This document shows, one piece after another, positions 49,744-61,235 of a DNA stretch of 64,000 bases (position 1 is its first letter; every line of letters starts with the position of its first letter). The translations under genes were made by a program, and so were the position numbers. The notes under the pieces were generated by a model. The model was not told where the DNA came from. It saw nothing but the letters and a program-made list of their open reading frames with translations, and did not search any database. The stretch is from Taeniopygia guttata (taxonomy: Eukaryota; Chordata; Aves; Passeriformes; Estrildidae), in the NCBI RefSeq assembly GCF_048771995.1, contig NC_133063.1:14866063-14930062 (forward strand), written 5' to 3'.

Positions 49744-50339
49744 TGCCAGCAAGACACCAAAGCTTGCGGCTTTCGGGGGTCACTTGCGGCTGTCCCCCGT
49801 CCCTCCCCGGCCCCCCGGGACCTCTCCGGCTGGCTGTCCCCTCAGGGAACCGGGGTTTGCCGCGGTCCCGCTGCACTGGGCTCACCAGGCAGCGGCTGGG
49901 TTAGCACGGTCCCAGCGGCGGTGCGCCTCGGTCGCCGCAAGGAGTCGAGATAAAGAGACGAAGAGAGGTCAGTTGTATGCAGTCCAGAGAGATTGTATTG
50001 CCTGAACGGTTGCAGGGACAAAAGACCCTGGGCTACTGCCCAGATACAGTTTTATACAGTAAAATTAAGAGATAAGGTCTAAACAATTGAGACAGTGTTC
50101 AGCATGGGCTCATCAGAACCACCCCAGGGGTCAGGTCCAATGGGAACTGCTCAGGGGTGGGGAGAAGGCGGTTTACAGAAAAATGCTGAAGCAAAACCAT
50201 GGGGCATACATAAATGTATCTTTTCCTCAGTTTCCCATTCCCAAGGCCTTTCTAAAACCCTTCCTCCACACTACCACGCCAGCGCAGTAGCTACAAAAGC
50301 TCATTCAAAAAACAAGTAAGAGTTATCCCAACAGTCGCA
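49744..50339 (-). mobile_element. Solo LTR of an endogenous retrovirus, minus strand
   Basis: A 596-base block with plus-strand ends TGCCAGC and AGTCGCA, so it starts TGCGACT and ends GCTGGCA when read on the minus strand. It is flanked by a four-base target duplication, ATTC (49740-49743 and 50340-50343). Read on the minus strand it has a TATAAAA motif (near 50053) and then a GC-rich, CpG-rich region (about 49760-49950) that would be the R-U5 part. No internal retroviral sequence is next to it, so it is a recombined solo LTR. A four-base duplication is usual for gammaretrovirus-like (class I) elements. CpG sites are well kept, which hints at a fairly recent insertion or at low methylation. 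Confidence 0.65.
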
Positions 50340-51315
50340 ATTCATGTCTTTCTAAAGTCAAAACTCAGATCTAGAAAACAGAAAGTTACATTTCCAAAAT
50401 AAGTGTTCAAAATCAGATTTTAAATACATCCTGGTATAGAGGTGGACTAGTATTCTGTCAAAGTGAGACTCCCAACATTTCACTGACTTGTGCTCTTCAT
50501 TCAAACACTCTCCTTATTTTAGAGGAGCATTATTTTTCATTTGTGTATCTTCTTTTTTTCCTTCATATATCTTCAAAGCTCTTTTTTATTCAGACCACCA
50601 GGCAACAAAACCGTTTACCTTTTCCCTATTGTTGATATGTTCTGCCAGCATATCAGTGCATTGTCATTCAAATTCTGTCAGCCGGTAAGAAGCACTCATA
50701 GCTTGATTTTAAGAAGGAAAGGGCAGTTGTGACCAGAGTCTGAAGATCAGTAGGCCATGGAATATGGGCTAAAAGAAGTGTGCATGGTGTTGCACAGAAT
50801 CCCTGTACCCTCCTGCCACAGTCCTACCTATCAAATACCAGTCAACTTTGTAAGGTTCTCCACAAGACCAGCAACAAAGGTGGCACATGGCTGTTTCATT
50901 TCTTCCTTTAGAATCCTCAGTCTAGCTTCACATTAAAATGTAATGCCATACATTCCCCAAGCCATTTTAGATAGTAATGCTTTCATAAAAAGCATTCAAA
51001 CAGAAGAAGTTCAGTGGGAAGCAAGAACACACTTGCTAAATAGTTGTCTAATTAATGCAAAATCAGGACACATAAGTTTGCTGAAAAGATAATTTAACTT
51101 TGAGTAGAGGATATAATCTCGACCAACAGGGTATACCTGCAGCAAAATTAATTTATATTAAGCAAAAATATCCATAACTCATGCCCATTCAGAAATTTTG
51201 TACTTATTCAGACAGGCCTTTGTGTATGGAACCTGCATTCCCTGGCACTAATGTTAATATAATAAAGTGAATTAAATACATGTTATTAGTTGCAAATGAT
51301 GAGCTTATTGGTGGG

Positions 51316-51340
51316 AAAAAAAAAAAAAAAAAAAAAAAAA
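51316..51340. repeat. Poly(A) run of 25 bases
   Basis: An uninterrupted A run. The sequence in front of it does not look like a processed transcript that I can name, so I treat it as simple repeat. Confidence 0.9.
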
Positions 51341-52657
51341 GAAACCAGCAAGCAGAACAGCAGAACATCACAGGCCTTTTCCACGTCCAAAACTGCTTGG
51401 TTTAGATTGTAGACAAGAGAAAGCTAAATTAGTGGAAGAAAAAAATGGACTAAATATGAGAACAGGGTTTATTTTACTTTAAATGTATAATTAAACATTC
51501 ATAGATGTGAAAGTTGCCAAAAAAAAAAATCAGTGGGTTTCTTCATTGCCACAGCTGCCTATGGCCTCATTTGCAGCTTTTGCCTTTAAGAAGAATGCAG
51601 GAAGTTGAGTCTACCTGTTTCTTAACTCTGTTTTCATTTTTAGCTCTAAGTGTGGTCCATCCAATTTATCATTCTGTGTGAAAGGATCAAATGACACTTT
51701 ATAAATGTCAGAACTGGGTTAAAAGCCAAACAACTGTGGTATGATATAGGATATGCAGAGTCTATTGGCTATGATTTGTTTTAAGATTTAGTGCTCACAG
51801 CAGCTTTCAAGTTACTTGCAGAAATGTGACCCTAAAAGCTTCAGATAAATACTGATAAACTAGACTTATTCCTCAAAAGCTTGAGTAGCCCTAGGTTTGT
51901 AGCTGAAAAGCCTTCAGACTGTTAAATCTGACATGGGGTACTGTTCTATCTCACAGCATCTCTAATTGTTCAGCTAGGTTTATGTGACCAGACCATGCGA
52001 TGCTGTGAGAGGTGGGAGCAGGAATCTCACAGCTGTGTTAATATGGGGAACTCTCTGGAGTCAGAGCATTAACAGATCTGCCTGAGTGGAAGCAGGATGG
52101 GGAACTTAAGGTCTTTTGCTTGAATTGCAAAACTCCCAAATGAAACATCTCCTTAAGGATGTTTGTACCTCAATTAGAATTTGACCCCAAGGATACATTC
52201 CCTATGGGAGGCCATTTCTATGGGACAAAAAGTGAGAGGAGTGGCAGAGACTTCTTAACGTAACTAATCATTTCTGGGTTTGAAAAAGTCAAACAGTAAG
52301 AATGTCTCAGTGGTTTCTCAGAAGGCATATTTTAAAATTCTAATTATGCAATTATATTGCCTTTGTAATATTTAATATTATCCTGTTATTCCTAGGGCAA
52401 TAATATACCTTGATAAATTATGGTTAAATATGAATGTTTTCAAGTTTGGGAACTGAAGATTGTATTATATAAAGTTGCTACATAAAAAAAAAACAGGGAA
52501 AATTAAGTTCCTGTGCAGGATTGCAAGAAAGTGTTTTAAAAGACTGTGTTAGGATTGGAGAAACTATCTGTATATTTCTTTCACAAGCTGCAGCGGATTC
52601 TGTTCTAAAGTAGTGCAATAATATTCTTCTTCCATTTGTGTTTCTCTTGTTTGCCTC

Positions 52658-52727
52658 TCCTCCCCTTTTCATTTTTTTCCTTTGTTTCCCTGTCCTCCCC
52701 TTTTCATTTTTTCCCTTCTCAGTATCT
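52658..52727. repeat. 35-base tandem duplication, pyrimidine-rich
   Basis: Two copies of a unit beginning TCCTCCCCTTTTCATTTTTT, at 52658 and 52693. They lie in a pyrimidine-rich tract in intergenic DNA. Confidence 0.85.
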
Positions 52728-54844
52728 ATTTTTTAATATAATTTAATCTCATTCTTTTATTTCTAAAAGCACTTCTCCATGACATTTCTAATGGAAATAT
52801 TTCCTAAAATACCATTAAAAACCACTTGCATGAAATTGGTTTAATGCTCAAATACTTCATAAACAAGCAGCCACATACATGCTTTTATCTCACAAAAACT
52901 GTTCTGTCTGCTCTGTGAGATCCTTATTAATCTGTAGGTGTCAATCTTGACATAGGTCTTTAAGTCCTTTTCACCTATGAACACCTTTGCTTGCAGACAT
53001 CCACATACGTAAAAGTTAAATGGATATGGAAGGACATGTCATATCCTGTGTGAATTAGAACAGAAGTATCCCTCTGGCTGGATTTGAGACAATGGATATT
53101 AGACCTCACAGCTTTTGTCTGTAGAGCAGTCATCTCCCAATTGGCATTCCTGCACCCCTCAGGATACACAAGAAAGACACTGTGGTGCAGGAAGAAAGCA
53201 TATTTCTATTACTAAATAATAAAATAAAGTAGAATTTTGAAATGTTGTTTATGTCATAATTTTTTCATTTTTATTTTGTGTACGTTTTATTACTGTGCCT
53301 AACATTAGTACAGTATTAGATGTATATAATTTATAAATAAGCATACATATATTGGAGTGCACTCAAGAACTTTCCACTTAACACTGGTGCACAATGACAA
53401 AAATATTTAGAGACCTCTGCTCTAGACCATCTAGTTCATCTTGACCACTATGCAGCTATTACATCTGTAATGAATAAAATACATATATAATGCCCTACCA
53501 AGGCCTGTATCTGTGTCATGAAGGAGCAATCCTATTAGTCATGATGAAAAACAGGTATCTCCTTTCCCCTATGAAAATAAACTCAATCAACTTCCAGCTG
53601 TGCCTAGAGTTTGATGGTGCTTGCTCATCCTTTGCAATTAGGACATGGTGGAAGCTGAGGATAGAATGTTTTCACTCCTTCTGTCTCATAAGGATTTCAT
53701 GTCACAAAACCCACATGGGGCCTTCTTAATTGGTTTTGGCATTCAGCCTGCAAATGGTCAAAACTGCAGTCTGGGTTTGCAAACACAAGGGAACACTGAA
53801 TGTACAGGGACAGTCTTCTGTCTTCTGTTTTTTGTTTATTTAAGCTGGAAGAGTTAGGGATGTGTTACTTGGCAGTCTCACCCAATTTGACCATTGGAAA
53901 TTTTTTTGACTCAATATATTAAATTCTTGCTGATTATTTTTCATTTTTTTCCCAAAATTAATTTATTTTTTAGTTTTTTTCTCTCATTAAGGTAATATAT
54001 TCAGCATATCTTAGCAAAATACCATTCACATATCAACATTATACTGCACCATGCAAAGAGGAAAAAGTGAAAAACTGACAGTAAGTTTGAATGGCAGTGG
54101 AAGCATTGCAGCAGCTCATCTGTAGAACCAGGGACATCTTTATCTGCCTCTTTTTTTCTGTTTTCTCTTCTTCTCAGACTGTGGACTGTGTAGGGCAAAG
54201 ACTGTTTTTTAGTTTTCTTTCTGTGCACTGCCAATAATTCCTTCCATGAAATCATGCCCTTCATCTTAAACAATTACTGTACTAAAAATAATAATCACAA
54301 CCCTCACCACCAGCAGTGTGTAAGGATGTCAAATGCAGAAGCTCTGGTGAACCACTGGAAACTGTTTGAAAGCAACCGGACTGAGAGGACTGATGCAGAG
54401 GTGGGAGTGTGTGAAGTATTCAGTGAGCGCAAGCAGAAACCTCGAGATAATGAAGGCAAATTTCCAGTAGGATTTAAATTATGCTTTTGTCTTAGCAGTA
54501 GGTTTGAAATACAGCGGCAGTCTCTTGTCTTCTGGTATAGACGGAGAGAGCCGACCTTCGGTTCTCCTCCTCCTGTTACTTGGTCACCATCAGTGCTAAG
54601 AGCTTCACCTCCTCTTTCCAAGAAATGAATACAAGAAACATACAAGCATGAAGCGGCTCACACGGGTTTCTTCTGCCCCCGGAGAGCTGCCAGGCTCTGG
54701 TTCTGCAGTAGTTCGTCGTAAATAAGCATTGCCATCTGATGGCAAAGCCTTGGTACTGCGCAGTCTCTTTGCCTAGGGCAAGCCAGCAAGAAACCAAGAG
54801 ACTTCCTCCGAAATGAAGTGTCTGTGACTGAACATCGGATTTCT

Positions 54845-55074
<230 letters not shown>

Positions 55075-55109
55075 TTTTTTTTTTCTTTTTTATTCTGATA
55101 CCATTTTAT

Positions 55110-55290
55110 AGTGATTGCCCTGAGGGGTTGTAGAGTCTCCTTCAGTGGGGATATTCAGGACATCTAGAAGCAATCCTGTGCCGTGCACTCTGTGAGAACC
55201 CTGCTTGAGCAGGAAGGTTGTACCATGTGTCCCACTGAGGTTCCTTCCAACCCCACCGATTCTGTGATTCTGTGATTTCTGTGAGTCACA
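55110..55290 (+). mobile_element. CR1 LINE 3' tail
   Basis: Short CR1 3' end on the plus strand: 'gttgtagagtctccttcagtgggg', 'ctgcttgagcaggaaggttgtacc', 'ggttccttccaacccca' and the terminal repeats GATTCTGTGATTCTGTGA. The 5' side abuts the TTTC array, which may have grown from pyrimidine-rich sequence at the insertion junction. Confidence 0.85.
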
Positions 55291-58200
55291 CTAAAACAGT
55301 GCTTCTTCAGCCATATCCTTGCTATCCTTGTTGCCTTTTATCTGTGTTCATGCTGTTTTCTTCAGATCCACAGAATGATATACCCCTGCTCAATAATGTA
55401 ACAGGCTCCTAGGATGGCTGAGCCATATCCTGCAATGTACTAGTGTTTAACTTACAGCTTCCTATTAGGTTATTGATCACAAATATAGCTGGGCTACAGC
55501 AACAAGGGTGCACTTTCTAGAAGTGCTAGTCCACATATGTAAGGAAGGAGTAGGAAGGGAAAGTGTGCAGGCCAGGCTCACACCTTCTTCTAAGCAGCAC
55601 TTCTAGCTGCTACTTGCAGGAGATGAGCCCTGAGTAGATATACTTCTCAGCTCTCATACCTACATTCTAAAATCAAATGGGAACTAGTATGCCTGGATGC
55701 TGGAATTTGAACAAATGGAAATATTTTTCCCAGTGATCAAAAGCCTGATTCTGACATTGCCGTCTAATTGATTGAGTTCTTCCTGTCTTGACACTTGCTG
55801 TGTTTTTGGTATTAGCCTTGTGCTGTGTGATGAACTGACTCCAGGACCATGCAAAGCAAGGGCTGGAGTTTAGCCTAGCAACCTTCCATGTGTGTGTGAG
55901 TAATGAAATTGAATCTGGAGTAGTCTTAAAAATTATGCTTTTCATTTAAACCTGTACATGTACTCATGAATGGGTGAATTTGATTTTACAATAGATCATG
56001 TGATAAGAACAAAAGCATATGCCCAAAACCACTACAAATGTCAAGACAAAGCTGCTCAACGTGCATCTCAAGCAAGAGTGGTGACTGCCTTTTCTGTATC
56101 ACAGTCACCTACAAGATTCAGGTGTGGATTAGATCCCTCACATGCTGAAGGCTGTACACAGAAAGCACAAAATAGCCATGCTTATCTAATAGTCTCATTG
56201 TCAAAGGACATGTTTTTGCTACTACTGCCACCAGTAAGAAAAGACCATTTGCAGCAATGATGGCAAGTTTTAAGATTATATCTGACTTTAGAACTGGATT
56301 TTATAGTTATCCTAATAGCTAGTTAATGTAAGAGGATTTTGAGCTAATCTTTATTAATTTTATCACAATCAAATGGACTCTTAAGCAACTTAAAGTATTC
56401 TTGCTACCCACCTATCATCTCTGTTTTTGAAGTCATACCAACTTGCAGTAATGTCCTAGCTGTATGTGTTCAACTTCCTTTTCAGTCTCCACAACTTGCC
56501 CTGTATGTGCTTGGTATGTCACTTCTCCACTTTCTTCTATAAGTTCATAGCTGTATCACCAAAGAAATATCAAGTTAGAGGAGCAAAAGAAAATACAAGA
56601 AAATGCAATTCTTTAATATTTGAGTCAAATACATCATTATCCCACTTTTCTTCATTCTTTTCAAGCTGAGTGAATTCCCAAAGTAACCAGTCAGCTTCTC
56701 ATGTGGTCACAATTTTTCTCTGTGGCACAGGATTCTTTGCTTTTCTTTACCAGCCTCTCTACATCACAAAATGACTATAAGGATTAGCTAATGTTTATTC
56801 AGAATTCAGAAGCTGTGGAAAACTATGCAATAAATGGATAAAATGAATTTTTAAAATTTTATACTTATCAGTAATTTTAAAGAGATTTATTTACTGTACT
56901 TCAGGCATGGAACAGAATACTTATGATAGAGATGAACAGGGAATGACCATCTAAACTGTCACTCATTCATTTGTTTGCCATGTTTTTCATCTCTTACAGA
57001 AAAGGAGTCTTTTGTGGTTATTATGTTGCATTTCTGCATCATGCTCCATAGTATGTATATCTCTACTAGAAGTGTTCAGATCTGACCCTCCTCACACTGT
57101 CAATAAACCTGGAAAAGCCAATCACTCTTCCAGACCTTTATGTAGGATAATAGTTTTAGTTATGCCGATTAACAGAGATGATCTAGAAATTCTGAATTAA
57201 ATAATGTACAGTTAAAATTACTGTAGCTAAAAAATGATGAGTTGGACCTCTGAACCTCTGTGACACAGTCCATGTAATGCCTCCAGAAGAACAGGATCTG
57301 AAAAACCTAGACAGATTATACTTGGAAATACTACAATATAAACAGCAAATAAATCTGCAAGGATGTTAATGGAAAACGTCTCCCAGCAATCTAATCCATG
57401 ATTAGGGTTTGAGAATGGAGTTTGACCATTTATATGAAGTGTTTTTCCTCCATCAACCCTGAATTTTGCAGGCTTGCAGATTAAATTTAAAATAAATATT
57501 TTTTGTTTTTCTAGTTGGCTGTTACACTGACAAATTGTGTCATGTAGTAATGACATGTCACTTGGTATTGACAGAAATTATTTATTTCTGCAAAAGGAAC
57601 TGTTGTAACTATATAATTATAACTCCACCTTAATTACCTTCTTAGCTTAGTTTTGAAGACTCATCTCTCAGCACTGATAGCTCTATCTGGTTTTAACTGT
57701 CATTCTGGGGTTTCTTTCTGGGTGTTTTTTTGTTGGGTGGTTTTTGGGGGTTTTTGGGGTTTTGTTTTGTTTTGATTTTGTTTTTTGTTATTGTTGTTGG
57801 ATTTTTTGGGGGGTTAAATTTATTTTTTCTTTACATAGACTTGGTGTGATTACCCAAAATGCTTTTAGTTTATACATTTTACAAAGTGAGAAGTTGTAGC
57901 AAATGCAATAACTTATATTTAATATCTTGTTTTACTTGCCAGTAGAATCTTGTGAATAAGTAAAAAATACAGAGATATAAAACTCGTGGTTCAAGTTAAG
58001 TTTGTATCTGTATTTCAGAGGCATATAGACTTTTTTTCCAGGATTTACTGCCTGCACATTAAGTGCTTTGCCCCCCTCCAGAAAACTGCAAAGGTACTCT
58101 CACATGGGCTGGTCTCACACTGAAATGCTGACAGTGTTCCCATTCCCACAAGAGGGCACCAGGCACGAGAAAATCCCTTCACATTCATTAATATCAACCT

Positions 58201-60689
58201 TATAGTTCATCTCTATTTCTTAATCAGTTGTAGTACTATAATACATAATATCAAATGAGACCCTTTTTACATCTAATACACAAAGAAATTACCTTTTACC
58301 CAATTTGTACTCCTAATTACCTATGTTTAAACATCAGTTTATGCCACTTGTTATATTTCACCTGTGTCCAGAGAGGTGAAGTGCTTTCCTATCACAGTTG
58401 TAAATCAATGTTCTATTCTATTGCCTATGTGTGGACCCTTTCTCACACAGGAAATCCACATAGATGAAATAAAGCACTTTCTGAAGCAAAGAAGGCAGAA
58501 GATGGATTATACATCTAGAAATCTTCTTTATTTCATATGTGCAGTTCCCCTTTTCACCCTGATCCATCTCTTGCAGCAGCCAGGATCTGCCTCACTCATC
58601 CCCTTGAAGGTGCTCCAGCCCTAATTATTACGGCATCACACGGCAGAGAGCATCTGCACTGGAGGAATGACATTGCCTTGCAAATTATCTCCATGTAACT
58701 TGCCTGATCTTACCTTCTGTCCACCCAACCAGTGCAAAACTTCTGCAGCTGTGAAACTCCCGCACAAAGTTCTTCTTCAGCAAAGGTGGAGTCTAAAGCT
58801 GGTTTTCCCACATGGACACTTACTTCAGGGAAAAGAAGTCCTTTGTGAAGGGGTTTCACTCCTATTGCCTTTTTGTCTGGCATTTGAACCTACAAGAGGC
58901 AACCTTTATAATGAAGGATTTCTCAGTGTTTGTCTCATTTTCAAGATAATTACACAATTGGGATTCTATGTGCTGGGAAAAAAGTTTGTTTCAAAGTAGT
59001 TACATGGATTTGTAATCTTAGAGTTCTAAAACTGCTGTGAACCATATCTACTTGACGTCATCTGTGCGCAAACAAGTCCCTGTTTTCTTCTGTATATAAC
59101 TGAGCTGTTACAGCAATGTTTAGTCAACCAGTACTGACTGACCTTCTCAAACCCACAGATTAATTTCAATAAATGTTTAACTACTGTTTTCCATCATCAT
59201 GTCAAGGACAGTATATCTTCCCTGTAAGACAGAAGATGTTAGTTACCCTCAGGCATAGATACCAAAACCTTAAGTGTATTTTAAACTGATCTTGACTATT
59301 TTAAACTGAAGTGCAGCTCTTCCTGCAGATTACTGATGTACTTGTTACAGTCTTCACATTTAAGGCAAATTGTCCCTAATTAGAGACTTTGTGGTATCCC
59401 CAGGTTGTTCTGCCTACTTGCTGCTACCCAGTGGCTGTGCACTCATCCAAAATTTTATTTGGTCTTTGTTAGTTGTTGTTCTCTACTATTGAGATTGCAG
59501 AAGCTACTCTAGTTGGTTTCAAAGCATTGCTTACCCTTAAAGAATGAACTAACTTCCACATTTTGTAAATTTTCCCAAATCCACCTGCCTCTAAAAGAAC
59601 ATTTTTATGACAGTGGCCTGCTGACCACTTGCCAAAGACTGAAATATCTTGTTCAAAAGAGCACTACTACTCATATCCAATATCTTCAGGAGTGTCTGTA
59701 ATACTGGGCATGGGTAAATTAGGTCAAAGTTTTTTACAGTTTTAGGAGAAGACATTTATGCATACCTTCCAAGCATTTAATGCATTGATACACAATGTAC
59801 TTTGCATTAAGACAGAGTGTACATATATGAAAAGACATGCACCTTGTAAAAGACTTTTGCCCTGTGTTTGACACCGTTTGGAATGATTTCAGTTTGTGGT
59901 TTCAACTTAGAATTTGAGACTGTGCTTATTCAACTCATGAATGTACTCTACTGAAAATAATTTTTTAAATGTTCATCTTCTTAGATAATATGAATATAAA
60001 ATAAGCTAGTACAAAAAATCTGAGTAGTACACTCATATTCAGGTTTGTGTTTGTCAAATTATTGTGTGAAAGGGTATATCTAGGGTCAGGTGTTGGGCAA
60101 ACCTGGTTTCCTTTACTAGCGCTTGGATTTTTCTGATCAAACATAAGCAGCAAAACATATAGCTTGATTTTGCTGCTAAATCAGAAAGGCTAGTACCAAA
60201 AGAAATGAGATTCAGGAGGGTCTAGATTCCCTTGCACCAGTATTTGTGTGAGGTACTTTGACTTCTAGCTTTTGAAGTGGGACTCAGCCTATGTCTTTCT
60301 GTTGAACAGGTTTGGAGAGTTTGTTATAAAAGACTCATTTGGGTCCAGCTGTCAGGGGCTGTTTCCTTGCAGCTTTTTTATGGTGTAGGATGGGGCTGGG
60401 ACATGTGGGGTTAACACGACCTCTGTAAACTAAGTAAGTTAATACTTGATGGAATCGGTTACTGAATGTGTGGTTTTCCTGTACCGAAGAATCAGGATGA
60501 GAGCATTGCTGTGCAGCAGGAGATACTGACCTTGCTCTGTAGGCTGCGCGCAGTTCGCTACAATCTGCAATGACACACAAAGAGTGTTGCAATCAAGTGG
60601 TGAAAGGAAGCTGACTTCTGAATTTTGGGGCACAATTTCAGGACCGTTAGCACTGAAGTGTGACCACTGCAAACAATAAGAACTACCAA
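55291..60689. other. Intergenic sequence upstream of FBP1
   Basis: AT-rich sequence with a G/T-rich tract (57705-57815) and a weak LTR-like stretch near 59000-59190 (TATATAA then AATAAA about 85 bases later, no ends found). No supported coding exon. The last part may hold distal FBP1 regulatory elements, but none can be named from sequence. Confidence 0.65.
57705..57815. repeat. G/T-rich low-complexity tract with G runs
   Basis: The plus strand has G runs at 57707-57710, 57720-57722, 57734-57736, 57746-57750, 57756-57759 and about 57808-57813, separated by T-rich spacers. The spacing allows a G-quadruplex with long loops on the plus strand. Confidence 0.8.
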
Positions 60690-61235
60690 CACCCGTGTGC
60701 CGATCGACTCCGTGCCGTGCACACACGAGTGCCCAAAGCATCCTTCTCTCGTCTCTTCCCGCACAATGTATGAGACAAGATTTGGTTAAGGGAAAAGGGG
60801 GGGAAAAAAAAGAAAAAAAAGAAGGGTGCGGCGGGGATTCCCCGCAGCGGGTATTTCAGCATGTCGGTGGGAGGGAGGGGCCGCTTTCCTCGCCGTCAGC
60901 CCGGCCCGCCCCGGCCCGCCCCGCCCCGCCGGGACAAGTGTCCGCGCCCGCGGCCGCGGCCGCACTCGCACCGCCGCCACCATGACGGACCGCTCCACCT
61001 TCGACACCAATGTCATCACCATGACCCGCTTCGTGATGGAGGAAGGCAGGCGGGCGAAGGGCAGCGGGGAGTTCACGCAGCTCCTCAACTCCCTCTGCAC
61101 GGCCATCAAAGCCATCTCCACCGCCGTCCGCAAAGCGGGCATTGCCAACCTGTGAGTCCCGGGATGCGCCCCTCGCCTTTCCGCATCCCCGCGGGTCCAG
61201 GGCATCCTGCTGCCTCCGGGGTGGTGGGTGTCGGG
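60690..61235 (+). promoter_or_regulatory. FBP1: CpG-island promoter of FBP1
   Basis: GC-rich, CpG-rich block spanning the 5' flank, 5'UTR and first exon. Repeated GC boxes (CCCCGCCC, CCCGCCCC) lie at about 60900-60930, followed by a CCGCGGCCGCGGCCGC run just before the start codon. There is no TATA box. A purine-rich tract (about 60790-60825) lies upstream. The transcription start is likely between 60830 and 60960, which is an inference from the GC boxes. Mammalian FBP1 is controlled in liver and kidney by fasting hormones; I cannot name such sites here. Confidence 0.8.
60982..61151 (+). CDS. FBP1: FBP1 exon 1 (codons 1-57)
   Basis: First coding exon of fructose-1,6-bisphosphatase, which removes the 1-phosphate of fructose 1,6-bisphosphate in gluconeogenesis. 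The start codon has a near-perfect Kozak context (GCCGCCACCATGA). The exon gives 170 coding bases and ends CT|GTGAGT, splitting a Leu codon, the same length and phase as I recall for mammalian FBP1. The protein starts MTDRSTFDT and contains [32 protein letters not shown] and [16 protein letters not shown] and LNSLCTA fit FBP1; FBP2 has YVMEKGR and LNSMLTA. Residues 18-32 include the AMP-binding helix region: V18, E21, G22, G27, E30 and T32 are kept, while positions 28 and 31 are Ser and Phe instead of the human Thr and Leu. The MTDRS start is shared with FBP2, but position next to AOPEP in divergent orientation also supports FBP1. Confidence 0.95.

Larger units (their letters stand above)
50340..54840. 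other. Intergenic sequence, part 4
   Basis: AT-rich intergenic DNA with a 25-base poly(A) run (51316-51340) and a 35-base tandem duplication near 52658-52727. The stretch 54310-54800 is somewhat richer in CpG and open in more than one frame but shows no recognisable protein. Confidence 0.65.

Noticed and set aside
59000-59190. LTR-like stretch with TATATAA and AATAAA
   Set aside because: Signals alone are common in AT-rich DNA and no ends or second features were found, so it is not listed as a mobile element.
60826-60981. Upstream in-frame extension of the FBP1 frame starting at 60826
   Set aside because: The extension is not like any FBP1 and the ATG at 60982 has an almost perfect Kozak context and matches the family start.
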